Source: Flaviramulus_B aquimarinus (lineage in GTDB: Bacteria > Bacteroidota > Bacteroidia > Flavobacteriales > Flavobacteriaceae). Taken from it: a DNA stretch of 64,000 nt. Every line of letters starts with the position of its first letter. The first letter of the stretch is position 1. The position numbers were made by a program, and so were the translations under genes. The notes under the pieces are model-generated. The model did not search any database and had not been told where the DNA came from. It saw only the letters and a program-made list of their open reading frames with translations. Below, piece after piece: positions 37,676 through 48,544 of this stretch. The stretch covers positions 1,612,001 through 1,676,000 of the forward strand of contig NZ_BAABJH010000001.1 of assembly GCF_039543205.1 (NCBI RefSeq). Reading direction: 5' to 3'.

Positions 37676-39004
37676 TTATTCAACTTTAAATGGAATGTTT
37701 GCAGTTGCAGCATGATTATTACCATCATCTGCATAAGCAAACAATCTATACATCCCTTTTTTAGGGGATTTAAATTTTAATTCTCCGTTTTTATTACTTG
37801 TTATGTTAATATTTATACTTTCTGGGCGTTCTTCTTTGTCTCCACCATCTTTTAAATCTGTGCTTTCCAATAAAAGCTCCCAATTATAATTAATTTTATC
37901 ATTTTCAAAATCCTGAATCTTTATAAAGGCAACTTGTTCTTGTTGCGCTTCTAAAATGATACTTTCGTATGCTGTTTTATCATTTATAGTAAAGGATTCT
38001 ACTTGAGGTGTTCTGTTTTTTGGCCATTTTTTGTTCCAGATATAATGCATAACATCTACTGATTCGGTTTCTTTTCCATCTTCCAAAAACACACCGTACC
38101 ATGTTGGTGTACGCTCTTGTTTTTGTCCCCATAAAAACACGTAAGACCCTAAGCATTGTGTTGTATCTGGCTCTATAGCTATTTCATATCTTTTTAAATA
38201 GTTAGCTGCTTTTACTGTACTATTTTCTTCAATTGGGATATCCCACGATGTTTTTGGTACTTCCCAATGTCCTGTGGCTCCCCATTCGGTTACCATATAC
38301 GGCCGTCCTGTTAAACCATAATGTTTTAATATTTGTGGTAATTTATTAATACTGCCATATAATTGATAGGATAGGATATCGATATCTGCACAACGTTCTT
38401 TGATGTCTTTAACGACTTCTTCTGAAAAACCAGCAAGCGTTGTTGTTGTTGGATGGTTTGGATCTATTTCGTGAATCATTTTAGAAATATCGTTAACGGC
38501 ATCCCAAACTTTTGAGTTGGTGTATTTTAAATTAAGTTCGTTACCTATAGCCCATATTAATAAAGCTGGATGGTCTTTAAATTCTAAAACTTCTTTTCTA
38601 ATTCTTTCTTTTTGTTCTTTTACCGCAGCTTCATCATTATAATCAAATCCATGGCGTTCTCTGGCTACTTCAATACCCATGGTTACCATTAGCCCATACT
38701 TATGAGCTTCATCTAAAACTTCCTTACCGCTTTGTTCTCCATTTTCTGTTCGCCAAGTTCTGAATGAATTTCCTTTGTGTTTTGCTAAAGCTGGAATATT
38801 ACCAAATTCCAATCCCGCGCCTTTAATATAAAAAGGCTGGTTATTTACTAATAGCTGGGATTTTCCTTTGGTATTATTTACAGTTACTTTAGTCACTCTA
38901 CTTAATTTATTTAATTCTAATTTTGTTGTATTCTGTTCAGGTTTATCCGTTTTACACCCCATAAGGGTTATGAAACAAAAGCATAATGTAAAAATAGTAT
39001 TCAC
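37676..39004 (-). CDS. GH2-like (clan GH-A) glycosidase lipoprotein, GTG start
   Basis: About 442 residues. The frame is open to 39187, but its first 61 codons overlap the MFS gene. A GTG at 39004, 11 bp after that gene's stop, gives a proper lipoprotein signal (NTIFTLCFCFITLMGC, Cys17), so I choose it. The TIM barrel resembles the catalytic domain of GH2: LLIWAIGNELNL (acid/base Glu156) and RPYMVTEWGATG (nucleophile Glu240). A C-terminal beta-sandwich (about 355-442) follows. The sugar-binding and immunoglobulin domains that precede a normal GH2 barrel are missing. Substrate is unknown; a beta-glucoside is inferred from the operon. Confidence 0.8.
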   Translation of the reverse strand: MNTIFTLCFCFITLMGCKTDKPEQNTTKLELNKLSRVTKVTVNNTKGKSQLLVNNQPFYIKGAGLEFGNIPALAKHKGNSFRTWRTENGEQSGKEVLDEAHKYGLMVTMGIEVARERHGFDYNDEAAVKEQKERIRKEVLEFKDHPALLIWAIGNELNLKYTNSKVWDAVNDISKMIHEIDPNHPTTTTLAGFSEEVVKDIKERCADIDILSYQLYGSINKLPQILKHYGLTGRPYMVTEWGATGHWEVPKTSWDIPIEENSTVKAANYLKRYEIAIEPDTTQCLGSYVFLWGQKQERTPTWYGVFLEDGKETESVDVMHYIWNKKWPKNRTPQVESFTINDKTAYESIILEAQQEQVAFIKIQDFENDKINYNWELLLESTDLKDGGDKEERPESININITSNKNGELKFKSPKKGMYRLFAYADDGNNHAATANIPFKVE

Positions 39005-39015
39005 CTGTACTTGTT

Positions 39016-40560
39016 TTAATTTGTAACGAGTTCTCTTTCTATTTGTTCTAATGATTTCCCTTTGGTTTCTGGTAATATTTTTAACATTACAAAAAAGCCA
39101 ATACATGCTATTGCTCCAAAAATGAAAAAGGTTAATGCATTTCCAAAATTTGATAATTCCCAAGGAAAAATAAGTTGTACGACCCAACTTATAAATGAGT
39201 TTACAAAAGCTATAACACCTATAGCAAATCCTCTATATTTATTTGGGAATAATTCGGATAATAACACCCACATTACTGGTCCTAATGAAAATGCAAAACA
39301 TGCAATAAACCCTAAAACTCCTATTAACACTAAGGTTGCGTTTATACTTGTTGCCGATTCTAAAATGGCACCATCGTTTTTACTATATATTTGATTTCCT
39401 AAGGCAGATTTCATATCGTTTTTGAAGTCTACATCATTTTCATAAACTTTATCGGTAAACGCACTAAGCTTATCAGCACCTTCGAATTGTAATTCTGTAA
39501 TTGATTGTGATGTTAATTGATAGGTGGCTTGTTTAAAGCCGTAAGCACATAGCAATAAGCTTATTGCAATACCTGCTGTGCCAATTAAGAGCAAAGGTCG
39601 TCTACCCATGCGATCTATTAGATACATGGCAACAAATGTGAAAATAACAGTAATGGAACTTAACAAAATACCTGAAGCAAAAGCCGCATCTGTTCCTATT
39701 CCTGTCTGTTTAAAGATTGAGGTTGCATAAAAATAAACCGCATTTATTCCTGTAATTTGTTGTAAAACACCTACTATTAAACCTACTATTAAAACAAATC
39801 TTAAAGCTGGTTTGAATAAGTCTTTTAGTTTGACTTTATCTTCTGATTTTGTTGTGGTCCCTTCTAAACTATTTAGAATACTGTTCGTTTCTTGCTCAGC
39901 TTTTACCTCGCCATATACACTAACCAAAACTTGTTTAGCTTCTTCATTTCTAAATTTTGTAAATAGCCAACGTGGACTTCTTGGAATGAAGAATAAGAAA
40001 ATAAAGTATAGTATAGCAGGAATTAGTTCAACTCCTAGCATCCAACGCCATACGTTTTCGTCTGTAAAAAAAGAATCGCCAGACGTGTTATATTTATTGA
40101 AGTAATAGTTGCTTAAAAATGCTGCAAAAAAACCGAGTACTATATTTAATTGTTGAATGGAAACGAGTTTACCTCTATTGTCTGCTGTAGAGATTTCTGC
40201 AATATATGTTGGCGCCAATACTAATGCAGCTCCAAAGGCTAATCCACCAATCATTCTTGCTATATAAAGCATTTCGTAAGATGTCGCGTAGGCTGAGAAT
40301 AATGCTGATATGGCATATAAAAAAGCGACAACTATAAGTATTTTTTTTCGCCCTACAACATCACTTAATCGTCCTGAAAAAATCATTGCAATCATAGCTG
40401 CAAATGACGGTGAACTTACAACCCAACCTGATTGTATATCGCTTAAATTGAATTCGGGTCCTGCATAGTTCATAACGCCCGAAATAATACCAGCATCAAA
40501 GCCAAATAGAAAGCCCCCTAAAGAGACTACAAATGCAATAAGTATTAGTTTTTTAGACAT
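39016..40560 (-). CDS. Sugar porter family MFS transporter
   Basis: 514 residues, twelve membrane helices. Sugar-porter signatures: GFDAGIISGVMNYAGPEF (helix 1), GRLSDVVGRKKILI (loop 2-3), PRSPRWLFTKFRNEEA (PESPR-type motif), QQITGINAVYFYATSIF (helix 7) and ILPETKGKSLEQIE at the C terminus. A loop of about 70 residues between helices 9 and 10 (about 350-400) is longer than in E. coli XylE. It imports monosaccharides by H+ symport, here most likely glucose. It lies 8 bp from the GH30 and 11 bp from the GH2-like gene. Confidence 0.92.
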   Translation of the reverse strand: MSKKLILIAFVVSLGGFLFGFDAGIISGVMNYAGPEFNLSDIQSGWVVSSPSFAAMIAMIFSGRLSDVVGRKKILIVVAFLYAISALFSAYATSYEMLYIARMIGGLAFGAALVLAPTYIAEISTADNRGKLVSIQQLNIVLGFFAAFLSNYYFNKYNTSGDSFFTDENVWRWMLGVELIPAILYFIFLFFIPRSPRWLFTKFRNEEAKQVLVSVYGEVKAEQETNSILNSLEGTTTKSEDKVKLKDLFKPALRFVLIVGLIVGVLQQITGINAVYFYATSIFKQTGIGTDAAFASGILLSSITVIFTFVAMYLIDRMGRRPLLLIGTAGIAISLLLCAYGFKQATYQLTSQSITELQFEGADKLSAFTDKVYENDVDFKNDMKSALGNQIYSKNDGAILESATSINATLVLIGVLGFIACFAFSLGPVMWVLLSELFPNKYRGFAIGVIAFVNSFISWVVQLIFPWELSNFGNALTFFIFGAIACIGFFVMLKILPETKGKSLEQIERELVTN

Positions 40561-40568
40561 TTATAATT

Positions 40569-42092
40569 TTAGTTCGTTAGTACTATGGTTTGGATGGCGT
40601 GAGGCAACGTTTTTAAGTTTGCTGTTTTAGATTGCATGGTCATTGTATAATCAATGGGTTTATCACTTTGATTCATGACAACAATTACAATACTTCCATC
40701 TTCGTTCTTAAACGCTGTGGTTAGCAATGTATTTACACTCGATGCGCTTACTATTCTTTTTGCGCCTGGGCGTATAAATTTTGAAAAATGCCCGATATAG
40801 TAATATGTATTGGTGAATGTTAGTTCGCCTGTATCTGTATTGCCATGAACTGGAGAAAAGCATAGGTTGCCTACATGATTTGGTCCTCCAGTTTGGTCTA
40901 ATAGGATGTTCCAATCGGTCCAAGCCACTGTGCCGTTGTTAAAATCATTAATCATTGATTTTCCGTAACGTTCAGCCAACTTTGGGTCCTCATTTTCAAT
41001 TCTTTTTATATCATAAGCTTCATTACAGCCTTCGGTAAATATTAAGTTTTTGTCTGGGTAAGTTTCCTTTACTTTTTTTACGGCATCAAACATTGGGATA
41101 CCGTCTTTCCAATCTTCATACCAATGAAACCCTGTACCCCAAACATATTTTGCTGCTTCTGGGTCGTTTAATATAGTACTTGCCCGTTGGAACAATAAAT
41201 CCCGATTATGATCCCAAACTATAATATTTTTATCTCCTAAACCTTCTTTTTCTAAAGTTGGACCTAGGTAATTTTTTAAGAAATCGCGCTCCTCTTCTGC
41301 GGTATATATACAAGATTCCCAACGTTGAACAGCCATAGGTTCGTTTTGGATGGTCAAGCCCCATATAGGAATACCTTCTGCTTCATAAGCTTTAATGAAT
41401 TTTGCGTAATAATTTGCCCAAGGCTGATAAAATTCTGGTTTTAGTTTGCCTCCTTTTAGCATGTTGTTATTGGTCTTCATAAATGCTGGGGGACTCCAAG
41501 GACTAGCGTACATGGTTAATTTGCCTCCTGCGGCTTCTATGGCCTTTTTTGTAAATGGAAGCCTGTATTTTTTATCGTGTTCTATATTGAAGGTTTTTAA
41601 TTCTGAATCGCCTTCTTCTATATAGGTATAGCTAGCTGTTGAGAAATCGCAGCTGTGAATGATCGTGCGACCTAAAGAATATCCTATTCCTGTTTCTTTA
41701 TTATAATAGGCTTCTAAAAACTTGGATTGGTTGGTTTCGGTGAGTTTATAAAACGTTTCGGCGGCAGCATCTGTTAATGCTGCACCAATACCTAAGAATG
41801 TCTGGAACTCTTTTGAGGCATCAACAATAATGGCAGACTCTGTTTCAAGAGGTTGTTTAAACCCTTTAAATGTTAACGAATCTGTTAATGCTAATTTTAA
41901 ATTGGCATTGTGCGCCGTAGTATAGACTTGACTTTTAATAGTATTTATATTTAAAGGTGTGTTTTCCTTAGCCTCTTTTAGTGTGGAAGGCTCTTCTGTA
42001 TTTGTATCTGATTTGCAAGCAGAAAACAAAATCAAAGCAATTAACAATATGCTTTGATTTTTAAAAAAATTAGGTGTCTTTATTAATTGCAT
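40569..42092 (-). CDS. GH30 glucosidase lipoprotein, first gene of the large operon
   Basis: 507 residues with a lipoprotein signal (LLIALILFSACKSDT, Cys26). GH30 motifs: FLGIGAALTDAAAETF, WGLTIQNEPMAVQRWESC (acid/base Glu251), LIFTEGCNEAY (nucleophile Glu354), and a C-terminal beta domain ending in HAIQTIVLTN. The QRWESCIYT segment after the acid/base is a hallmark of the glucosylceramidase/beta-1,6-glucanase-like subfamilies. It probably removes beta-1,6 side chains in the periplasm. It begins the operon after the terminator at 42185. Confidence 0.88.
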   Translation of the reverse strand: MQLIKTPNFFKNQSILLIALILFSACKSDTNTEEPSTLKEAKENTPLNINTIKSQVYTTAHNANLKLALTDSLTFKGFKQPLETESAIIVDASKEFQTFLGIGAALTDAAAETFYKLTETNQSKFLEAYYNKETGIGYSLGRTIIHSCDFSTASYTYIEEGDSELKTFNIEHDKKYRLPFTKKAIEAAGGKLTMYASPWSPPAFMKTNNNMLKGGKLKPEFYQPWANYYAKFIKAYEAEGIPIWGLTIQNEPMAVQRWESCIYTAEEERDFLKNYLGPTLEKEGLGDKNIIVWDHNRDLLFQRASTILNDPEAAKYVWGTGFHWYEDWKDGIPMFDAVKKVKETYPDKNLIFTEGCNEAYDIKRIENEDPKLAERYGKSMINDFNNGTVAWTDWNILLDQTGGPNHVGNLCFSPVHGNTDTGELTFTNTYYYIGHFSKFIRPGAKRIVSASSVNTLLTTAFKNEDGSIVIVVMNQSDKPIDYTMTMQSKTANLKTLPHAIQTIVLTN

Positions 42093-42184
42093 TTTAATAT
42101 ATTATTTAATGCGAATCTAAATAATCAACAGTAGGAATTGAAAAATTTAACCTCTACAAATACTCATTTTCAAGTTTTTAAAAA

Positions 42185-42213
42185 TGTGCAGGTATTATGC
42201 TAATACCTGCACA
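42185..42213 (-). terminator. Terminator after the GH16 operon
   Basis: TGTGCAGGTATTA and TAATACCTGCACA form a perfect 13-bp stem with a 3-nt loop, followed by TTTTTA on the minus strand. It separates the GH16 unit from the GH30-led operon. Confidence 0.9.
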
Positions 42214-42220
42214 TTAATTA

Positions 42221-43024
42221 TTAGTTTAATTCTTTATAAACTCTTATGTAATCCACTTCCATGGTTTGTGGAAATGGTGTGTTGGATGTTGGAAAACCAA
42301 CAAAATCTCCACCAATGGCAACATTTAGAATAATGAAAAAAGGCTCATTAAACACCCACTCTTCTACATCTCCAGGTGTTATACGTTGATATAAAGTCTC
42401 ATCTATATAAAAATCTATATAATCAACACCCCATTCGATAGCGAAAATATGAAAATCAGCATCAAATCTATCATTGATCAAGGCAAAGGTTTTAGAAACG
42501 GGAGCATCTTCTTGTGGATTAGCACTACTAGGTCCGTGTATACTTCCGTATGTTATATTTGGTTCTTGTCCTTTTATTTCCATGATGTCAATTTCTCCAC
42601 ATTCTGGCCATCCAACAGTATCAACACTATCTCCTAATAGCCAAAATGCAGGCCATATTCCTGGACCATAAGGTGTTTTAAGCCTGGCTTCAAAACGACC
42701 ATAAGTTTGACTAAACAACCCTTGGGTTTTTACTCGTGCCGATGAGAAGTTTTCTAGAGCGGTTATTTTAAGCAACCCATCTTCAACAATAACATTTTCA
42801 GGATTGTTGGTATAGTTTTGTAACTCATTATTGGCATTAAATGGGCCAATGTCATAAGTCCATTTAGATTCATCTGGCGCTACTGGTCCTAGAGCAGGAT
42901 CAGGATTAAACTCATCCGACCATACTAATTGCCAGGTTGTCCCCTTTGGTCCCTCGTCATTTTCATCACAACTTGAAAATGAAACTAGTAAAACGGCTAG
43001 TAGAATACTTTTTAATAACCTCAT
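42221..43024 (-). CDS. GH16 laminarinase lipoprotein
   Basis: 267 residues from the ATG at 43024. An earlier in-frame Met at 43069 precedes a non-signal stretch, while MRLLKSILLAVLLVSFSSCD is a textbook lipoprotein signal (Cys19). The jelly-roll has WQLVWSDEFN, GRFEARLKTPYGPGIWPAFW, the catalytic ECGEIDIMEIKG (ExDxxE, Glu144/Asp146/Glu149) and FHIFAIEWGVDYIDFYID. This is the bacterial GH16_3-type endo-beta-1,3-glucanase pattern. It is probably outer-membrane anchored and cuts laminarin to oligosaccharides. It is the last gene of a three-gene unit with a glycan-binding protein and the barrel fusion. Confidence 0.95.
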   Translation of the reverse strand: MRLLKSILLAVLLVSFSSCDENDEGPKGTTWQLVWSDEFNPDPALGPVAPDESKWTYDIGPFNANNELQNYTNNPENVIVEDGLLKITALENFSSARVKTQGLFSQTYGRFEARLKTPYGPGIWPAFWLLGDSVDTVGWPECGEIDIMEIKGQEPNITYGSIHGPSSANPQEDAPVSKTFALINDRFDADFHIFAIEWGVDYIDFYIDETLYQRITPGDVEEWVFNEPFFIILNVAIGGDFVGFPTSNTPFPQTMEVDYIRVYKELN

Positions 43025-43085
43025 GCTATTAACTATTTTTTGTGATTTTATAATACATTGATTTAACATGTTTTCTTCTTTTTTA

Positions 43086-44495
43086 TTAATAAAAGTAAAT
43101 ATTATCTATATAGAGATTAGTAAGTGTACTGTTTAGGTTTTCCCAGACAATGAATCCTAGGTTACTTCTACCAGTAGCACCCAAAGGCATATCAAAACTA
43201 TTCCATTCCCCAGCTGTAAAGGATGAAATTATCATAGCAATTTCGCCATCATCACCACCGCCTTCAGCACCATCATCACCAAAATCTCTTAACGCCACTC
43301 TTAATTGAGCTCCAGCAACGTCACCAGGAATAAACACATCAAAGTGAAAAGTATCTTCTCCAGAAGCATCAAGAAGTCCATCCGTAAGTTGATTTCCTAC
43401 GAAATTAAATTCTATATAGTTTATAATATCATCGCCAGCTATATTAAAGTCTGCACTTAACGTTGTTTGATACGGTTCCCAAAATAAGTTGCTAGTGTAA
43501 CCTGAAACATTAGTATAATTATTACTAAATAGAGAGATAACATCTGCCTCGTCTTGAGTTGGAGTAGGAGCAAATAAGAACGCTCCTGCGGATTCTATTG
43601 TTAATGAACCTTGAGCTTCAAACTCTCCTAAAGACGCTGTTATAATTGCTGTTCCTTCGCTATTTACAGTAGCAATACCTAAATCGTTAACTGTGGCAAC
43701 GGCTTCATCGGATGAACTGAATGTAAAGTAAGCTGGTGTTAATTCAATAGTTTGGTTAATTCCATTAGGCAAATTAAATGAAGCCCCTACCCCTGTAAGT
43801 GGTATTTCAACAGTATTAAAACCTGTGGTGGTTTCATCATTTCCATTTAAAATTAAAGGTTGGGCATGTGCAAAGGTTCCTAACTTCTCAAACTGTAATT
43901 CGTCTATCCAAAACGTATAACCAAGACCTTGTTCAGGGCCTTCAAAATAATAGAATAGACCTTGTTCTCCTGTTAGCTTTGAAGCATCAGGAATAGGAAT
44001 ATAATATTTTTTCCAATTTGAATTAACCGCTACATTTTTTAACGACACTCTGAATACACTACCTTGATCAGGGTTTAATCCGAAACCAACTTCATCAATT
44101 TCAGCTGGCATAGAGGATTTAGCCCAAAATGTTAAGGCATCAAACTCTGATAAATCGCGTCCACCTGCATAAAAAGTGGTGCCATCTGGATTAGCGCCTC
44201 CGGTAAAGAAGTTGCCCCCTGCAAAACTACCTGTTTCTCCTTCGGCTGGAACGGCAAATCTCATAGAAGCTAGTCCTTTGTAAACCACATCATTATCTAC
44301 ATTAAAATTATAAATGTCTCCAAAGGCTTGAAACTGCATGCCTCCACTAAAACCATCAATAAATACTTCGGCCGTTGGAGCAAAAGTAGCTGGAACGGCA
44401 TCGTCTGATATATCTCTTTCACAGCTTAATGCCGTGATAAAAACCATAGCTAACAAGCATATCGTTTTTGTGTAACTGTTTTTTATATTTTTCAT
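43086..44495 (-). CDS. Surface glycan-binding lipoprotein (SGBP-like)
   Basis: 469 residues: lipoprotein signal (Cys25 in FITALSCERD), a jelly-roll resembling CBM11/galactose-binding domains (about 40-210, YKGLASMRFAVP...FWIDELQFEKLG), a Big_2-type Ig domain (about 215-300, SSSDEAVATVNDLGIATV) and a C-terminal module (about 305-469) starting APTPTQDEADVISLFSNNY and ending NLYIDNIYFY. That last module is the divergent relative of the one in the two T9SS proteins. It has no catalytic motif. It is placed 12 bp from the barrel-fusion gene and 61 bp from GH16, as expected for a glucan-capturing surface protein. Confidence 0.82.
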   Translation of the reverse strand: MKNIKNSYTKTICLLAMVFITALSCERDISDDAVPATFAPTAEVFIDGFSGGMQFQAFGDIYNFNVDNDVVYKGLASMRFAVPAEGETGSFAGGNFFTGGANPDGTTFYAGGRDLSEFDALTFWAKSSMPAEIDEVGFGLNPDQGSVFRVSLKNVAVNSNWKKYYIPIPDASKLTGEQGLFYYFEGPEQGLGYTFWIDELQFEKLGTFAHAQPLILNGNDETTTGFNTVEIPLTGVGASFNLPNGINQTIELTPAYFTFSSSDEAVATVNDLGIATVNSEGTAIITASLGEFEAQGSLTIESAGAFLFAPTPTQDEADVISLFSNNYTNVSGYTSNLFWEPYQTTLSADFNIAGDDIINYIEFNFVGNQLTDGLLDASGEDTFHFDVFIPGDVAGAQLRVALRDFGDDGAEGGGDDGEIAMIISSFTAGEWNSFDMPLGATGRSNLGFIVWENLNSTLTNLYIDNIYFY

Positions 44496-44507
44496 TTTCT
44501 ATTTTTT

Positions 44508-47684
<3,177 letters not shown>

Positions 47685-47850
47685 AGTTTGTTTAATTTAG
47701 TAATTATGTAAATAGTTTAGTTTATGCTATTTTATTTATTTGGGTATATACTAAAAAATGAATCGTTTTATATAATTTTCAATATATACTTCGGGCAGGG
47801 CATCAATATTTAATAAATTTAGCCAAATATAATCATCAAGTCGAGACAAC

Positions 47851-47881
47851 TACCTCAACAAAAAACATACAAACCACAACA
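47851..47881 (-). promoter_or_regulatory. Shared upstream box plus inverted TGTTGTGG (barrel-fusion unit)
   Basis: Plus strand TACCTCAACAAAAAACATAC at 47851-47870, then AAACCACAACA. The CCACAACA at 47874-47881 is the reverse complement of the TGTTGTGG octamer. It is 167-197 bp upstream of the start. In transcription orientation it reads TGTATGTTTTTTG, close to a -7 box. Confidence 0.45.
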
Positions 47882-47977
47882 AACCCTCTAGTTTCCTTAA
47901 AGAATTCCAATGTAACTGGTCTTATCGGGCTGTTTTTTTTCCTAAAACCAATAAAAAATTATGCTGATTTTCTATAA

Positions 47978-48017
47978 TGTTGTGGTTTTGTATAGGTATC
48001 AAATCTGAGTGTTGTGT
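47978..48017. promoter_or_regulatory. Distal TGTTGTGG element (barrel-fusion unit)
   Basis: ATGTTGTGGTTTTGTATAGG at 47977-47996 and a second TGTTGTGT at 48010-48017. The first matches ATGTTGTGGTAATGTATAGG upstream of SusC in 18 of 20 bases. Confidence 0.45.
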
Positions 48018-48490
48018 TTATAAAATTGTTAAAAACTATTATAGAACTATATTAAATTAACAACTTCTCTTTATTAAATAAAAAAATATCAAGTTAATTT
48101 TTTGCGCTATTACTTTTTTTAAGGAGTTAATATTATCTATATGCTAAATTTAAAACTTAAAAATTGCCGAATTGTTATTTGTGTTATATTATTTAAATTA
48201 CTCTATTTAGGACCTAGATGTATTAACTCGTGGTTAGTATGTACTATCTTATATACCAGAGTATGGTCAGAAAAAAGCCTTGTATAAGGTATTTTAATTA
48301 GATGTTTAACTTTATAATTGCTATCGTGCTTGTGTGTAATCTGTAAACATCATTGCTTCTATGGCTTATAAAAACTACTATACAAATAAAACAATCTTGT
48401 ATGCAAATCATGAGGACTAACAGTATAGTATTTTAAAAAAATCTAAAGCTTTTGTTATCAAATTATAGATACTAATTTTATAAAACAAAA

Positions 48491-48516
48491 AGGCCGAAGA
48501 TTTAAATCTTCGGCCT
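48491..48516 (-). terminator. Terminator after SusCD and its binding protein
   Basis: AGGCCGAAGATTTAAATCTTCGGCCT is a perfect 26-bp palindrome (arms AGGCCGAAGA/TCTTCGGCCT) followed by TTTTG on the minus strand. It is 29 bp past the stop at 48545 and closes the SusC-SusD-SGBP unit. Confidence 0.92.
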
Positions 48517-48544
48517 AATCCAGTTTTATATTAAACTATTATTA

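Larger units (their letters stand above)
47685..48490. other. Gene-free regulatory interval (about 800 bp)
   Basis: Very AT-rich, without a convincing gene. A 48-codon plus-strand frame at 48141-48287 has no support. The proximal part holds the shared TACC..ATACA box and TGTTGTGG-type sites, so it probably carries the promoter of the barrel-fusion unit. The rest (about 48020-48480) shows nothing I can name. It is the longest non-coding stretch in the window and could hide a leader or small RNA. Confidence 0.5.

Noticed and set aside
39005..39187. N-terminal 61-codon extension of the GH2-like gene
   Set aside because: It overlaps the MFS coding region and destroys the lipoprotein signal position. 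The GTG at 39004 fits the operon spacing and signal peptide.
48141..48287. A 48-codon plus-strand frame in the large intergenic gap
   Set aside because: It is short, isolated, lacks a promoter-like box and shows no recognisable pattern. Chance frames of this size are common in AT-rich sequence.
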